A stretch of 47,187 bases of DNA from an uncultured Methanofollis sp. (GTDB lineage Archaea; Halobacteriota; Methanomicrobia; Methanomicrobiales; Methanofollaceae): contig NZ_CALFSA010000016.1 of assembly GCF_937919355.1 (NCBI RefSeq), positions 1-47,187 of the forward strand, read 5' to 3'. Shown here piece after piece: positions 25,333 to 34,417 of the stretch. Made by a program: the position numbers and the translations under genes. The notes under the pieces were generated by a model, which saw only the letters and a list, made by a program, of their open reading frames with translations, was not told the DNA's origin and did no database searches. The number at the start of each line of letters is the position of its first letter. The stretch's first letter is position 1.

Positions 25333-25821
25333 TCAGTCGCAGCACTCGCGTCCCAGCATCGCCGCCACGACCTGCGGGGGGAGAGTCGTCCTCTCGCTGA
25401 TCCCGGCATCGGACAACCCCTCCGCCGCGAGGCGTGCGACCACCGCTGGCATCGGTTCGGCCACCTCGACCAGGTGACCGTCGGGGTCGAAGAACCGGAC
25501 CACGCGCTGGGCCCATGGTTGCTCTTTCAGAGGGTGGAGGAGCCGGACACCCGCATCTGCGACCCGCCCGGCCATCTCCTCGATCTCCGCCGTCTCGAAG
25601 TAGACCTCTATCTGCGGTGCCGGCACCTCGCCCTGCGGCATCTTCCCCGCGTACAGCAGGTTGTTCACGTAGGCAAGGTCCCAGAGGGCAAGCCCGCCGA
25701 CAAACCCAACATTCACGCCGATGTCCAGTTCTATCTCCTGCCCGAGGACGTCGATATAGAAGGCCTTCGCTCTCTCCATGTCCCCGACAAAGAGGACCGT
25801 GCTCCTGAAGGTTATATTCAT
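25333..25821 (-). CDS. VOC/glyoxalase-fold protein
   Basis: 162 residues. The first ~120 match a vicinal-oxygen-chelate (glyoxalase/bleomycin-resistance) domain: FRSTVLFVGDMERAKAFYIDVLG (about 5-27), a paired beta-alpha-beta repeat, and VVRFFDPDGHLVEVAE (about 111-126), with the metal-ligand-like Glu at LVEV. The tail (about 128-162) is a short helix-rich extension with ...LPPQVVAAMLGRECCD. The start is ATG 25821 (MNITFRST); a longer frame to 25884 lacks family similarity. A TATA-like stretch lies upstream on the minus strand near 25855-25862. The substrate is unknown. Confidence 0.85.
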   Translation of the reverse strand: MNITFRSTVLFVGDMERAKAFYIDVLGQEIELDIGVNVGFVGGLALWDLAYVNNLLYAGKMPQGEVPAPQIEVYFETAEIEEMAGRVADAGVRLLHPLKEQPWAQRVVRFFDPDGHLVEVAEPMPAVVARLAAEGLSDAGISERTTLPPQVVAAMLGRECCD

Positions 25822-25896
25822 GGCGAGGATATCTGCGCCGCAGGATAAAAGGTATTCGATATATCGCGGAGGACGAATTGCCAAAAAAAGAAAGGT

Positions 25897-26349
25897 TTAG
25901 AAACCCTCGTCGTCCTGGACGAGTTGCACATCGGCGATGTCATGCTGCCGGCCGGCGAGTTTCTTTGCCTTGAAAATGTTCTTTCCTTCCTTGCCAATTG
26001 CAAGACCGCGGTCATCGGGCTTCACGTCGACGAGGGCGACCTTCTCTCCATCCTCGTTCGTGGAGAAGGTGATTGAGGTGACCTGCGCCGGGAGGAAGCA
26101 GTTCTTCAGGAACTGCTCGGGGTCATTCGAGTACTCGACGACCTCGATCCTCTTGCCGAAGGCCTCGGAGGCCTTCTTGATCGTCGCTCCCTTCTTCCCG
26201 ATCGCAAGCCCCATGTCGCCAGGATTGATGACGAAGATGATGCGGTCGTTCCTCTCGTCGATGATGCAGTCCCGGCTGCCCGCGCCGGTCATGTTCTCGA
26301 ACTTGGAGATCAACTGCATGCAGTCTTCGGTGAGTTTAATTTCTGCCAT
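25897..26349 (-). CDS. nusA: Archaeal NusA-like transcription factor (two KH domains)
   Basis: 150 residues, as in archaeal NusA, which keeps only the two KH domains of bacterial NusA. The KH loops are GLAIGKKG (about 47-54) and GLAIGKEG (about 114-121). It binds RNA and is thought to act in transcription elongation or termination. Last gene of the RNA polymerase operon: its ATG directly follows the L30e stop (26350/26349). In many archaea the operon continues into rps12, rps7 and elongation factor genes; here it ends at 25897 and a VOC gene follows. Confidence 0.95.
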   Translation of the reverse strand: MAEIKLTEDCMQLISKFENMTGAGSRDCIIDERNDRIIFVINPGDMGLAIGKKGATIKKASEAFGKRIEVVEYSNDPEQFLKNCFLPAQVTSITFSTNEDGEKVALVDVKPDDRGLAIGKEGKNIFKAKKLAGRQHDIADVQLVQDDEGF

Positions 26350-26640
26350 CTAGGCCCTCTTGATGCTGAGGATATCTGAGTCGCCGGGTTCGACGACTGC
26401 AAGCGCACTGACGACAAATGGCTTACCGCAGGCCTTTCCGAGTTCGACACCTGAATTGCTGTACACGTAACTTGCAACGCTCTCGTTGGCCAGCATGGCC
26501 TCTTTGAATGCTGCGGGGCAGTTTTTGGCGATGACGACAAGCTGGGCCTTACCGGCCTTGACACACTCTTCAGTTGCGTTCTGTCCAAGGAAGACCTTGC
26601 CGGTTTTGATGGCTCTTCTCAAAGACTCGTTAAAGTCCAT
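26350..26640 (-). CDS. rpl30e: Ribosomal protein L30e
   Basis: 96 residues, L7Ae/L30e RNA-binding fold. Visible are SLRRAIKTGKVFLGQN (helix and first strand), the central AQLVVIAKNCPA and the end CGKPFVVSALAVVEPG. Its place between rpoA2 and nusA is the standard archaeal position for L30e. Spacing to rpoA2 is 2 bases, and to nusA zero, so it is translated as part of the polymerase operon. Confidence 0.94.
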   Translation of the reverse strand: MDFNESLRRAIKTGKVFLGQNATEECVKAGKAQLVVIAKNCPAAFKEAMLANESVASYVYSNSGVELGKACGKPFVVSALAVVEPGDSDILSIKRA

Positions 26641-26642
26641 AA

Positions 26643-27812
26643 TTAATTCTCCTGGTTTAAGGGTTTTGCAATTAACCTGATATCCCCTGTTCCGAGCTGG
26701 ATCGGCTGACCGACGATGACGTTCTCGGTCACGCCGTTGAGAATATCAGATTCTCTTGCGACCGCGGCGTCGAGGAGGTGGTTGACAGTCACTTCGAAGG
26801 CGGCACGGGAGAGGACACTCTCCTTCTCGCCCGCGATACCGTGACGGCCGATCTGTTTGACCTCTCCGTCCATGCACATCATGTCAGCGATGAGCATGAT
26901 ATGCCGCACGTCAACCGAGATACCCTGCTCCCCGAGCGTGCTCTTCATCTCGTCGATGATCGCATTTCTGGCGGCCTCGATCCCGAGGATCTGGGAGATC
27001 TCGTTGATATTGTTGGTGCGGGTACGGGTGGTGTCGACACCCTCGACCTCGAACACATCCTTTAGGTTGGATCCTTCAGTATAAAGTATATACTCTCCTC
27101 CTTCCTTCCTGACAACCACCCGCTCGATGTCGTCGATACCCTGCACGATCACGTTCCTGACATGATCGGCAAGCTGGAAGAGGTTCTGGTACGTCTCGTT
27201 CTTGGGGGTGAAGATGATCGTCCCGTCTGCGGCGTTCCCTTCGGACTCGAAGTCGCGGTAGTGACGGCGGTCCCGGATCTTCTGCGGCGCTCTCTCCATG
27301 ATCTCGCTCATGGCGATCTTCCTCTTGTCGCAGACCTCCTTTTTGATGTGCATCTCCACCCGCATGTTCGCCATGTCAGTGATGATGTCGCCGAACTCGT
27401 GGAGGGGTGCCGCTTCGATCTGCCAGGAGACTTCACGTGCCTTGTCCCTGTCAACCGAGTACTCGGGCTCCAGGTGGATCGTCATCGTCGGGGTCGAGGG
27501 TTCCTTCCTGGCGTCCATGATCTCGATGAGACGGGGCAGACCGAGAGTAACGTTGATCTCGGCCACACCGGCGTAGTGGAAAGTACGCATCGTCATCTGG
27601 GTGCCGGGCTCGCCCAGGGACTGGGCGGCCACAATACCGCAGGCCTCGCAGGGCTCGATCCGGGTCCGCTCATACTCGTGCTGCATACCCTTCATGATCG
27701 CTGCAAACTGCTCTGCGGTGACTTCCTTCCCGTCGAGGTCCTTGATCAGTTCATCTTTTGTCCTTTCCGGGAGTTCGGCCGCGTGGATCGCGGCCAGCAT
27801 TGATTCGTCCAT
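26643..27812 (-). CDS. rpoA2: DNA-directed RNA polymerase subunit A''
   Basis: 389 residues, the C-terminal part of the split largest subunit (equivalent to the end of Rpb1/beta'). Marks include EPCEACGIVAAQSLGEPGTQMTM (about 56-78) leading into the trigger-loop region, and LGIEAARNAIIDEM near 292-305. Pairs with A' to form the catalytic half of the enzyme. Its ATG shares one base with the rpoA1 stop (27812). No intein is present at the GEPGTQMT site that carries inteins in some archaea. Confidence 0.97.
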   Translation of the reverse strand: MDESMLAAIHAAELPERTKDELIKDLDGKEVTAEQFAAIMKGMQHEYERTRIEPCEACGIVAAQSLGEPGTQMTMRTFHYAGVAEINVTLGLPRLIEIMDARKEPSTPTMTIHLEPEYSVDRDKAREVSWQIEAAPLHEFGDIITDMANMRVEMHIKKEVCDKRKIAMSEIMERAPQKIRDRRHYRDFESEGNAADGTIIFTPKNETYQNLFQLADHVRNVIVQGIDDIERVVVRKEGGEYILYTEGSNLKDVFEVEGVDTTRTRTNNINEISQILGIEAARNAIIDEMKSTLGEQGISVDVRHIMLIADMMCMDGEVKQIGRHGIAGEKESVLSRAAFEVTVNHLLDAAVARESDILNGVTENVIVGQPIQLGTGDIRLIAKPLNQEN

Positions 27813-30466
27813 CAGACCTCCTCCTTGAGCACGTTCTCGATCACGCCTTTCACGTCCACAGGTTCACCGTAACTGCTCTTTGTCGGGTCGGTGCCGTCCT
27901 CCCCGTACTGGAACTGGAGGATACGGCCTCCGGTCGTCCTGACAGACCTGTCATATTCTACCTTCAGGTCCTGCAGGGCGTTGATCATCCGTCTCTGCAG
28001 GTACCCGCTCTGGGACGTACGGACTGCGGTATCGACGAGACCTTCACGGCCGCCGATGGCGTGGAAGAAGAACTCGGTCGGGTTGAGGCCTTTCTTGTAC
28101 GACGACCTGACGAAACCGTGTGCCGGTGCGCCGCGGTCGCCCCTCTTGAAGTGCGGGAGGGTACGCTGGTCGTACCCACGGACAATACGCTCGCCACGGA
28201 CTGACTGCTGTCCAACACAACCAGCCATCTGGGTCAGGTTCAGGATAGAACCACGGGCACCGGAGACGGCCATCACCACTGCCGAGTTTGAGAGACCGAG
28301 GTGGCGGGATGCGATCTCACCGGTGCTGTCACGGGCCTTGCCGAGCACCTGCATGATCTGCATCTCCAGGGTCTCCTCCTCGGTACGACCTGGCATCGGT
28401 TCGAGCTGACCCTCCTCGTAGATCTGGATACGGCGGCGGACGTCGCGCTCGGCGTTGTCGAGCACCTCGTTGATCTGGCCGTAATCAGTCTTGGACAGGT
28501 CTTCGTCGTCGATGGCGAAGGAGAACCCGTCGAACATGATGGACCTGATCGAGAGGCGGGTCACCTCGTTGATGAACTGCGCCGCTCTCTTCTGCGAGTA
28601 CTGGCGGATGATCCTGTTCACGATCTCACCGTCGAATGCACCGATCGCCTTTTTATCGATGGTGCCGGTGATAAGTTCGCCGTCCCTGACTTTTACGTAG
28701 GTGTCACGGTCACAGAGTTCCTTCTTACAGGTCTCGCAGTGCTGGCAGGACGACGCCTTGAAGATCATGTTGATGCCGTCCGGGAGGATCACGGAAAAGA
28801 CCTGTTTGTTGCTCCAGTAAGGCACACCGTTCTCGACCTTGCCAGGCTCCGGCATGTGCTCGACACCCGTGTGCCTGAGGAGGTAGAGAGCTTCGGACTT
28901 CGTGAACCAGCGCACGCCATGGGTCAGGAGGAAGATGCCTGAGATGTGGTCGTGGATGCCGCCGATGATCGGGCCTCCGAAACGGGGCGAGAGGATGTTC
29001 TCCTGCACATTGACCAGGATCTCGACCTCGGCCATTGCCTCCTCGGTCTGCGGCACGTGCAGGTTCATTTCGTCACCGTCGAAGTCGGCGTTGTACGGCG
29101 GGCAGACGGCCGGGTTCAACCTGAAGGTCTTCCCGTCCATGATCTTGATGTGGTGGCCCATGATCGACATCCGGTGCAGGGACGGCTGTCTGTTGAAGAG
29201 CACGATATCCCCGTCCCGCATCTGCCTTTCCACGGTCCAGCCCACTTCAAGCTGGTCGGCGACGTCGTCCTTGTTCTCGTCGGAGATACGGATGCGCCGT
29301 TCGTCTGCCCTGATCACGTAGTTCGCGCCGGGCGGATCGGTGAGAGCCTTCCTGCTGGTGCCGTTCCGCACGTAGAAGCGGGCGACGTCGATGTTCTGGG
29401 TGGTCACCCGCACCGGGATGGTCATCTCGTTTGCGATCGCCATGGGGATGCCGACCTCGTTCACGCTGAGGAAGGGGTTCGGCGAGATGACGGTACGGGC
29501 CGAGAAGTTCACACGTTTGCCTGAGAGAGAGCCACGGAAACGGCCGTCCTTACCCTTCAGTCTCTGGGAGAGAGTCTTTAACGGGCGACCCGAGCGGTGG
29601 CGTGCCGGCGGGCACCCTGCCACCTCGTTGTCGAGATAGGTGGTGACGTGGTACTGAAGAAGTTCCCAGAGGTCCTCGATGATCAACTGTGGTGCGCCGG
29701 CGTCCTGGTTCTCCTTGAAGCGCTGGTTGATCCTGATAATGTCCACGAGTTTGTGGGTCAGGTCGTCCTCGGAGCGCTGGCCGTTTTCCAGGATGATCGA
29801 CGGGCGCATGGTTACCGGTGGCACAGGGAGCACGGTGAGGATCGTCCACTCGGGCCGTGCTACGTCAGGGTCGATGCCGAGGAGTTTCAGGTCATCGCTC
29901 GGGATACGCTCAAGACGGGCGCGGATGTCGGCCGGCGTCAGCTTGTGTTCCTCCTTCTTCTCCTTCCCCTGTGCGTCGGTGGTGACGACGACCTCGGAGA
30001 AGGTTGTCGGCTTCTCGAAGTTGACCTTCAACTGCTGTTCGCCGCAGTACGGGCAGACCCGTTCCTTCTTGATGTCTTTCTCGGTGACCAGTTCACCGCT
30101 CTCGTCCTCTTCTGTCCCAACGATCTTCGTGATCTCATCGGGGGAGAGGAGGAGCCTGCCACAACTCCGGCAGGTCACGCGGAGGAGTTTCCTGATCAGT
30201 CTCGTGTAGCCGACGTGGATCACCGGCTTTGCGAGTTCGATGTGACCGAAGTGCCCGGGACAGTCGCTTGCCTTCTGTCCACAGGTCTTGCACCGCATCC
30301 CCGGGTCAATGACGCCGAGGTGGAGGTCCATCAACCCCTGCGAGTACGGGTAACCGTCGTCGTCATAGGTGTCGGCCCAGATGATCTTCCGCACGCTCAT
30401 CTGGCGGATCTCCTTGGGCGAGAGGATGCCGAACTCGATTCTTCCAATTCTCTTCGGGCTTGTCAT
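27812..30466 (-). CDS. rpoA1: DNA-directed RNA polymerase subunit A'
   Basis: 884 residues, the catalytic N-terminal part of the split largest subunit. The absolutely conserved Mg-binding motif NADFDGD lies at 459-465. The N-terminal zinc site CKTCGQKASDCPGHFGH (about 60-76) and a second cysteine cluster (CRSCGRLL...CPYCGE) are intact. RQPSLHRMSIMGH precedes the active site. It starts 12 bases after the rpoB1 stop and ends one base into the rpoA2 start codon. No intein is present. Confidence 0.97.
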   Translation of the reverse strand: MTSPKRIGRIEFGILSPKEIRQMSVRKIIWADTYDDDGYPYSQGLMDLHLGVIDPGMRCKTCGQKASDCPGHFGHIELAKPVIHVGYTRLIRKLLRVTCRSCGRLLLSPDEITKIVGTEEDESGELVTEKDIKKERVCPYCGEQQLKVNFEKPTTFSEVVVTTDAQGKEKKEEHKLTPADIRARLERIPSDDLKLLGIDPDVARPEWTILTVLPVPPVTMRPSIILENGQRSEDDLTHKLVDIIRINQRFKENQDAGAPQLIIEDLWELLQYHVTTYLDNEVAGCPPARHRSGRPLKTLSQRLKGKDGRFRGSLSGKRVNFSARTVISPNPFLSVNEVGIPMAIANEMTIPVRVTTQNIDVARFYVRNGTSRKALTDPPGANYVIRADERRIRISDENKDDVADQLEVGWTVERQMRDGDIVLFNRQPSLHRMSIMGHHIKIMDGKTFRLNPAVCPPYNADFDGDEMNLHVPQTEEAMAEVEILVNVQENILSPRFGGPIIGGIHDHISGIFLLTHGVRWFTKSEALYLLRHTGVEHMPEPGKVENGVPYWSNKQVFSVILPDGINMIFKASSCQHCETCKKELCDRDTYVKVRDGELITGTIDKKAIGAFDGEIVNRIIRQYSQKRAAQFINEVTRLSIRSIMFDGFSFAIDDEDLSKTDYGQINEVLDNAERDVRRRIQIYEEGQLEPMPGRTEEETLEMQIMQVLGKARDSTGEIASRHLGLSNSAVVMAVSGARGSILNLTQMAGCVGQQSVRGERIVRGYDQRTLPHFKRGDRGAPAHGFVRSSYKKGLNPTEFFFHAIGGREGLVDTAVRTSQSGYLQRRMINALQDLKVEYDRSVRTTGGRILQFQYGEDGTDPTKSSYGEPVDVKGVIENVLKEEV

Positions 30467-30478
30467 ATCTGTCCCCCC

Positions 30479-32293
30479 TTATACCATATCTTCAAGCCGC
30501 AGCCGCGGCGCGATGCCCATGCTCTTCATCTCGTCGAGGAGGAGTTTGAACGCGTAACTCATCTCCACGGAGTAGATGTCGGTCTCGCTACCACAGTTCA
30601 GGCACCGGGTGACATTTCTCTTCTTGTCGAGCATTGCCACCATGCCACAGCGGGCGCAGACGTACTGGTTCACCTTGTCGGACTCGTCGAGCAGGCGCTC
30701 TTTGAGTGCCATCGCGGCGCCGTGACCGGTCATCACATCACGCTCCATCTCACCGAAACGGAGACCGCCTTCACGGGCACGTCCTTCGGTCGGCTGGCGG
30801 GTGAGCACCTGGATCGGGCCGCGGGACCGTGCGTGCATCTTCGACGAGACCATGTGGTACAGTTTCTGGTAGTAGATCACGCCGACATAGATGTCCGCGT
30901 GGAACTGTTTGCCGGTGTAACCGTCGTACATCACTTCACGGCCGGTGTGCGAGAAGCCGTACTGTTTCAGGGCATGGCGGAGGTCTTCTTCCTTCGCACC
31001 CTTGAAGGCAGTGGAGTCGATCCGCCGCCCTTCGAGGGCGCCCACCTTGCCACCGAGCATTTCGAGCATATGCCCGACAGTCATACGGGACGGGATGGCG
31101 TGGGGGTTGATGATGAGGTCGGGGGCGATGCCCATCTCATTGAAGGGCATGTCCTCCTGAGGGACGATCCAGCCGATGACACCCTTCTGCCCGTGCCTGG
31201 ATGCGAACTTGTCGCCGACTTCGGGCACACGGAGGTCGCGGGTCCGGACTTTCACGAGGCGCGAGGAGTTCTCGCCCTCGGTGATGATCACGGTGTCCAC
31301 GATGCCGTGCTCGTTGCTCCGCATCGTCACCGAGGTGTCACGCCTCTTCTCGACTGAGATCAGTTCTCCGCTCGGTTCTTCGAGGAAACGGGGCGGTGAG
31401 GTCTTCCCGATAAGGACATCCTTCTCCTTGACGACCGTCTCGGGGTTGATGATCCCGTCGTCGTCGAGGTTCTGGTAATACTCGGCACCATGTGCGCCCG
31501 AGACTTCTTCGTCCGGGATCTCGATCCTGTCCACCTGACCGCCCGGGTAGCGCCTTTCTTCGCCTTCGTAGGTCCTGAAGAAGTGGGAGCGCCCGAGGCC
31601 GCGGTCGATCGAGGCCTTGTTGAAGATGAGGGCATCTTCAATGTTGTAGCCCTCGTAGGAGAGAATGCCGACGACGAAGTTCTGGCCGGCAGGACGGTCG
31701 TCGGAACCGATCAGGTCCGAGGCCTGGGTGTAGACCATCGGCTTCTGGCAGTAGTGGAGCTGGTTGCCCCTTGTGTCAGGCCGCAATTTCATGTTGGCCG
31801 TGGCAAATCCAAGGGCCTGCTTGACCATGCCCGCACCCATGGTGACACGGGGCGATGCGTTGTGCTCCGGGAAAGGTACATGTGCCGCACCGATGCCCAG
31901 GATCAGGGATGGGTCGATCTCAAGGTGGGTATGTTCGGGGGTCAGGTCGGCTTCGTTAATTGCAATGTAGAGGTTTTCCTCCTCTTCTGCGTCGATAAAC
32001 TCGATGAAGCCCCTCCTGACGAGGTCGTCGAAGGCAATCTCACCAGCGGCGAGCTGGGCGATGTCGGCACTGGTGATCAGGGGTTTGCCGTCCTTGACGA
32101 CGATCAGAGGTCTTCTTGCCCGGCCGCGGTCGGTGTTGATGACGACGTCGCCGTTGAACTCCTCGAAAGCGATGTTCACCTCTGAGGAAATTGCACCGTG
32201 ACGCCGCATGGCCCGCGCCTTTTCCACGATCTCTTTCGGGTTTTCGACGAGTCCGATAAGGGACCCGTCAAGGAATACGCGTGACTTTTTCAT
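30479..32293 (-). CDS. rpoB1: DNA-directed RNA polymerase subunit B'
   Basis: 604 residues, the C-terminal part of the split second subunit. It begins MKKSRVFLDGSLIG as in other methanogens. Marks include EGYNIEDALIFN, RHGQKGVIG (about 363-371), GGLRFGEMERD and the zinc ribbon CARCGMV...CLNCGS near the end. Its start overlaps the rpoB2 stop by four bases (32290-32293). The division of B into B'' and B' is a methanogen/Archaeoglobus trait and supports the taxonomic reading. Confidence 0.97.
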   Translation of the reverse strand: MKKSRVFLDGSLIGLVENPKEIVEKARAMRRHGAISSEVNIAFEEFNGDVVINTDRGRARRPLIVVKDGKPLITSADIAQLAAGEIAFDDLVRRGFIEFIDAEEEENLYIAINEADLTPEHTHLEIDPSLILGIGAAHVPFPEHNASPRVTMGAGMVKQALGFATANMKLRPDTRGNQLHYCQKPMVYTQASDLIGSDDRPAGQNFVVGILSYEGYNIEDALIFNKASIDRGLGRSHFFRTYEGEERRYPGGQVDRIEIPDEEVSGAHGAEYYQNLDDDGIINPETVVKEKDVLIGKTSPPRFLEEPSGELISVEKRRDTSVTMRSNEHGIVDTVIITEGENSSRLVKVRTRDLRVPEVGDKFASRHGQKGVIGWIVPQEDMPFNEMGIAPDLIINPHAIPSRMTVGHMLEMLGGKVGALEGRRIDSTAFKGAKEEDLRHALKQYGFSHTGREVMYDGYTGKQFHADIYVGVIYYQKLYHMVSSKMHARSRGPIQVLTRQPTEGRAREGGLRFGEMERDVMTGHGAAMALKERLLDESDKVNQYVCARCGMVAMLDKKRNVTRCLNCGSETDIYSVEMSYAFKLLLDEMKSMGIAPRLRLEDMV

Positions 32294-33855
32294 CGGCGTT
32301 CCCTCCCGATGATCAGCGGCTCCACGCCGAGGTTGTAGAAGATATTCTTGATGTCTTCAGTGCTGTCATAGCCTTTTGAAATTTCTACCATTTGTGCGAA
32401 GTTCTTCACAAGACCACAGTTCGGGCCTTCCGGGGTTTCCGACGGGCAGATCCGGCCCCACTGAGTGGGGTGCAGGTCACGGGCCTCGAAGTGGGGCTGG
32501 GACCGGGAAAGGGGCGAGATGACACGCCGCAGGTGCGAGAGGACGCTCATACGGTCTGTCCGGTCAAGGAGTTGCGAGACACCTGTCCGTCCGCCGACCC
32601 AGTTACCAGTAGCAAGGGGGTGGAGGAGGCGCTCGGTCAGGACGTCGGCCCGCACGGCCGTGCTGATCGAGAGGTCACGGTGGCGCATGCTGGCGCGTTC
32701 GAGCTGGTACTTGATATCGCGGGTCAACCTGTTGAGGGAGATACGGAAGAGGTCTTCCATCAGGTCGCCTGCAAGTTTCAGCCTCTTGTTCGAGTAATGG
32801 TCCTTGTCGTCGATCTTCCGGCGGCCGAGCACGAGGTCGAAGCAGGCCTCTGCCATGCGGCCGAGGAAGTGTGCCTTCGCAAGGCGCACGCCGGTGACTG
32901 TCTCTTCATAGCCCTCATCGCCTTCCTTGAGGTTCTCGGGCATGAGGTAGTTGAGGTGGGGCAGGAGGTAGTTGTCGATGACGAACTCGGCCCGTCTCCT
33001 CTGGTATTCTTTCGTCTGGTTCGGCGCGAGTTTCTTACCGACGTACATGATGCCGCTCTCGACCGAGTCGCACTCGCTCTCTTCGAGGTTCTGCATCATG
33101 TAAGTGAGGATCTCCTCGTCGGTGGAAACGGCCTCGACGATCTCACGGTCACTCCCGAGACCGAGGGCACGCATCAGATCGGCGAATTTGAGGTGACCGG
33201 CGACTGATGGGAAGGAGACTTCGAGCAGGTTCTTCTTGTTCTTCTCGACGACGACAAGGGCACGGTAACCCCTGTACTGTGAGAAGACCTTTGCCACGTA
33301 GATCCGCTCGTTGTACCTCTCTGTGTACTCGGTCATGATCTTGTTCGAGGCAAGGTCCTCGAGAGTCATGAGCACCCGCTCGGAACCGTTCACAACGAAG
33401 TAGCCGCCCGGGTCGAAGGGGTCCTCGCCGTGGGCGACCCGCTCGCTGTCGGAAAGCTCTGCAAGGTTACAGGCGACCGACCCGATCATGACGGGCAACT
33501 GCCCGATCTCGGTGGTAACCGGGTCACCCCTGATGTCACCCTGCACGAGGGTCATGTCGAGTTCTATAGGTGCGGCATAGGTGAGGTTGCGCAGGCGCGC
33601 CTCTGCAGGGTAGAGGATGCTCTTCGAACCGTCGGCCTCGCGGACGATCGGTTTCAGGATCCGGATCGTGCCGAGTTCGACCCAGACCGCCTCGCTGTTC
33701 TTGCCCCTGTTTTCAATGTCGGTCTCGATGATCCGCTGTTCGTCCACCACTTTCTGGAGGTTGTGTTCAAGGAAATTGTTGAACGAGTCCAGCTGGTGAC
33801 GGGCGACGTGCTCTCCCGAGAAATATGCCCTCGATATAACGCTTCTATCTAACAG
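32290..33855 (-). CDS. rpoB2: DNA-directed RNA polymerase subunit B'' (apparent CTG start)
   Basis: The N-terminal part of the split second subunit, carrying the lobe and protrusion (ADLMRALGLGSDREIV, VNGSERVLMTLEDLASN, CPSETPEGPNCGLVKN near the end). The longest frame with a normal start begins at GTG 33750 and lacks the conserved N-terminus. In the same frame without a stop, 35 more codons encode LLDRSVISRAYFSGEHVAR and QLDSFNNFLEHNLQKV, just like B'' of relatives. The only plausible initiator giving M-LDRS is CTG at 33855-33853, 15 bases after the rpoH stop, with GTGATC/GGGGG upstream. That gives 521 residues, the family length. A sequencing error hiding an ATG is possible. Confidence 0.9.
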   Translation of the reverse strand: MLDRSVISRAYFSGEHVARHQLDSFNNFLEHNLQKVVDEQRIIETDIENRGKNSEAVWVELGTIRILKPIVREADGSKSILYPAEARLRNLTYAAPIELDMTLVQGDIRGDPVTTEIGQLPVMIGSVACNLAELSDSERVAHGEDPFDPGGYFVVNGSERVLMTLEDLASNKIMTEYTERYNERIYVAKVFSQYRGYRALVVVEKNKKNLLEVSFPSVAGHLKFADLMRALGLGSDREIVEAVSTDEEILTYMMQNLEESECDSVESGIMYVGKKLAPNQTKEYQRRRAEFVIDNYLLPHLNYLMPENLKEGDEGYEETVTGVRLAKAHFLGRMAEACFDLVLGRRKIDDKDHYSNKRLKLAGDLMEDLFRISLNRLTRDIKYQLERASMRHRDLSISTAVRADVLTERLLHPLATGNWVGGRTGVSQLLDRTDRMSVLSHLRRVISPLSRSQPHFEARDLHPTQWGRICPSETPEGPNCGLVKNFAQMVEISKGYDSTEDIKNIFYNLGVEPLIIGRERR

Positions 33856-33870
33856 ATCTATCGCCCCCGA

Positions 33871-34122
33871 TCACTTCTTTGGCCTCTTTACCACGTTACG
33901 ATACGAGTCGGCGAGGCCAGCCGTCTGGCTTTTTCTCACAATCTTGATGACATCCCCGATTTTTGCCCCTATGGCCTTGGCGGCCGGGTCATCGCTGTAG
34001 ATACGCGGAAGTTGTTCGAGTGTGATCTGATAGTGGGAAAGGAGTTCTGCAATCTCACTATCGGTCATCTTCTGATGATCCGGCACCATTTCATGATCTA
34101 GAACATTAAACTTGGTGCTCAT
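33871..34122 (-). CDS. rpoH: DNA-directed RNA polymerase subunit H
   Basis: 83 residues, homologous to the C-terminal domain of Rpb5. Typical are FNVLDHEMVPDH near the start, LLSHYQITLEQLPRIYSDDPAAK in the middle and GDVIKIVRKS. ATG 34122 gives the usual length and has GGGGG upstream; a longer frame begins at TTG 34140. First gene of the polymerase operon, about 75 bases downstream of tRNA-Lys on the same strand, which may share its transcript. Confidence 0.95.
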   Translation of the reverse strand: MSTKFNVLDHEMVPDHQKMTDSEIAELLSHYQITLEQLPRIYSDDPAAKAIGAKIGDVIKIVRKSQTAGLADSYRNVVKRPKK

Positions 34123-34197
34123 CTTCAATCCCCCAGACAAGAAAGAGTTAAATTCAGATGTATCACCACATAAAAACCACAGACTGCGCCATGGCAG

Positions 34198-34271
34198 CGG
34201 GCCTAGAGGGATTTGAACCCCCGACCACCTGGTTAAAAGCCAGGCGCTCTACCTAACTGAGCTATGGGCCC
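34198..34271 (-). tRNA. tRNA-Lys(TTT)
   Basis: On the minus strand the cloverleaf folds from 34271: acceptor GGGCCCA with TAGGCCC, D-stem GCTC/GAGC, anticodon stem CCTGG/CCAGG with loop CTTTTAA (anticodon TTT), and T-arm GGGGG-TTCAAAT-CCCTC. The discriminator base is G (34198). CCA is not encoded directly. The acceptor stem has one C6-A67 mismatch; all other pairs hold. It lies just upstream of rpoH. Confidence 0.95.
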
Positions 34272-34305
34272 CGTACGCAGACGGCATTATTACAATGATG
34301 CCTGA

Positions 34306-34317
34306 GTTAATATAATT
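34306..34317 (-). promoter_or_regulatory. TATA box upstream of tRNA-Lys / rpo operon
   Basis: On the minus strand AATTATATTAAC is centred about 40 bases before the mature 5' end of tRNA-Lys, which places transcription near 34285 with a short leader. It may also serve the RNA polymerase operon, since no other strong box is visible between tRNA-Lys and rpoH. Confidence 0.5.
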
Positions 34318-34417
34318 TTCGGCCCCGTCGGGACCGTCCGGTCACAGGAGAATGTCTGGGGTGCTTTTTCTATGCGTCATGATAAGATTTAACTGCTACG
34401 ATTCAGACGAATCTGTG

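Noticed and set aside
25007..25477. 156-codon plus-strand gene
   Set aside because: Pro/Ser-rich; its complement reads as an MFS remnant and the end of the VOC gene, which explains the open frame.
29597..31357. 586-codon open frame on the plus strand
   Set aside because: Antisense to rpoA1 and rpoB1, which are certain. Composition (His, Val, Asp-rich) is typical of the complement of biased codons.
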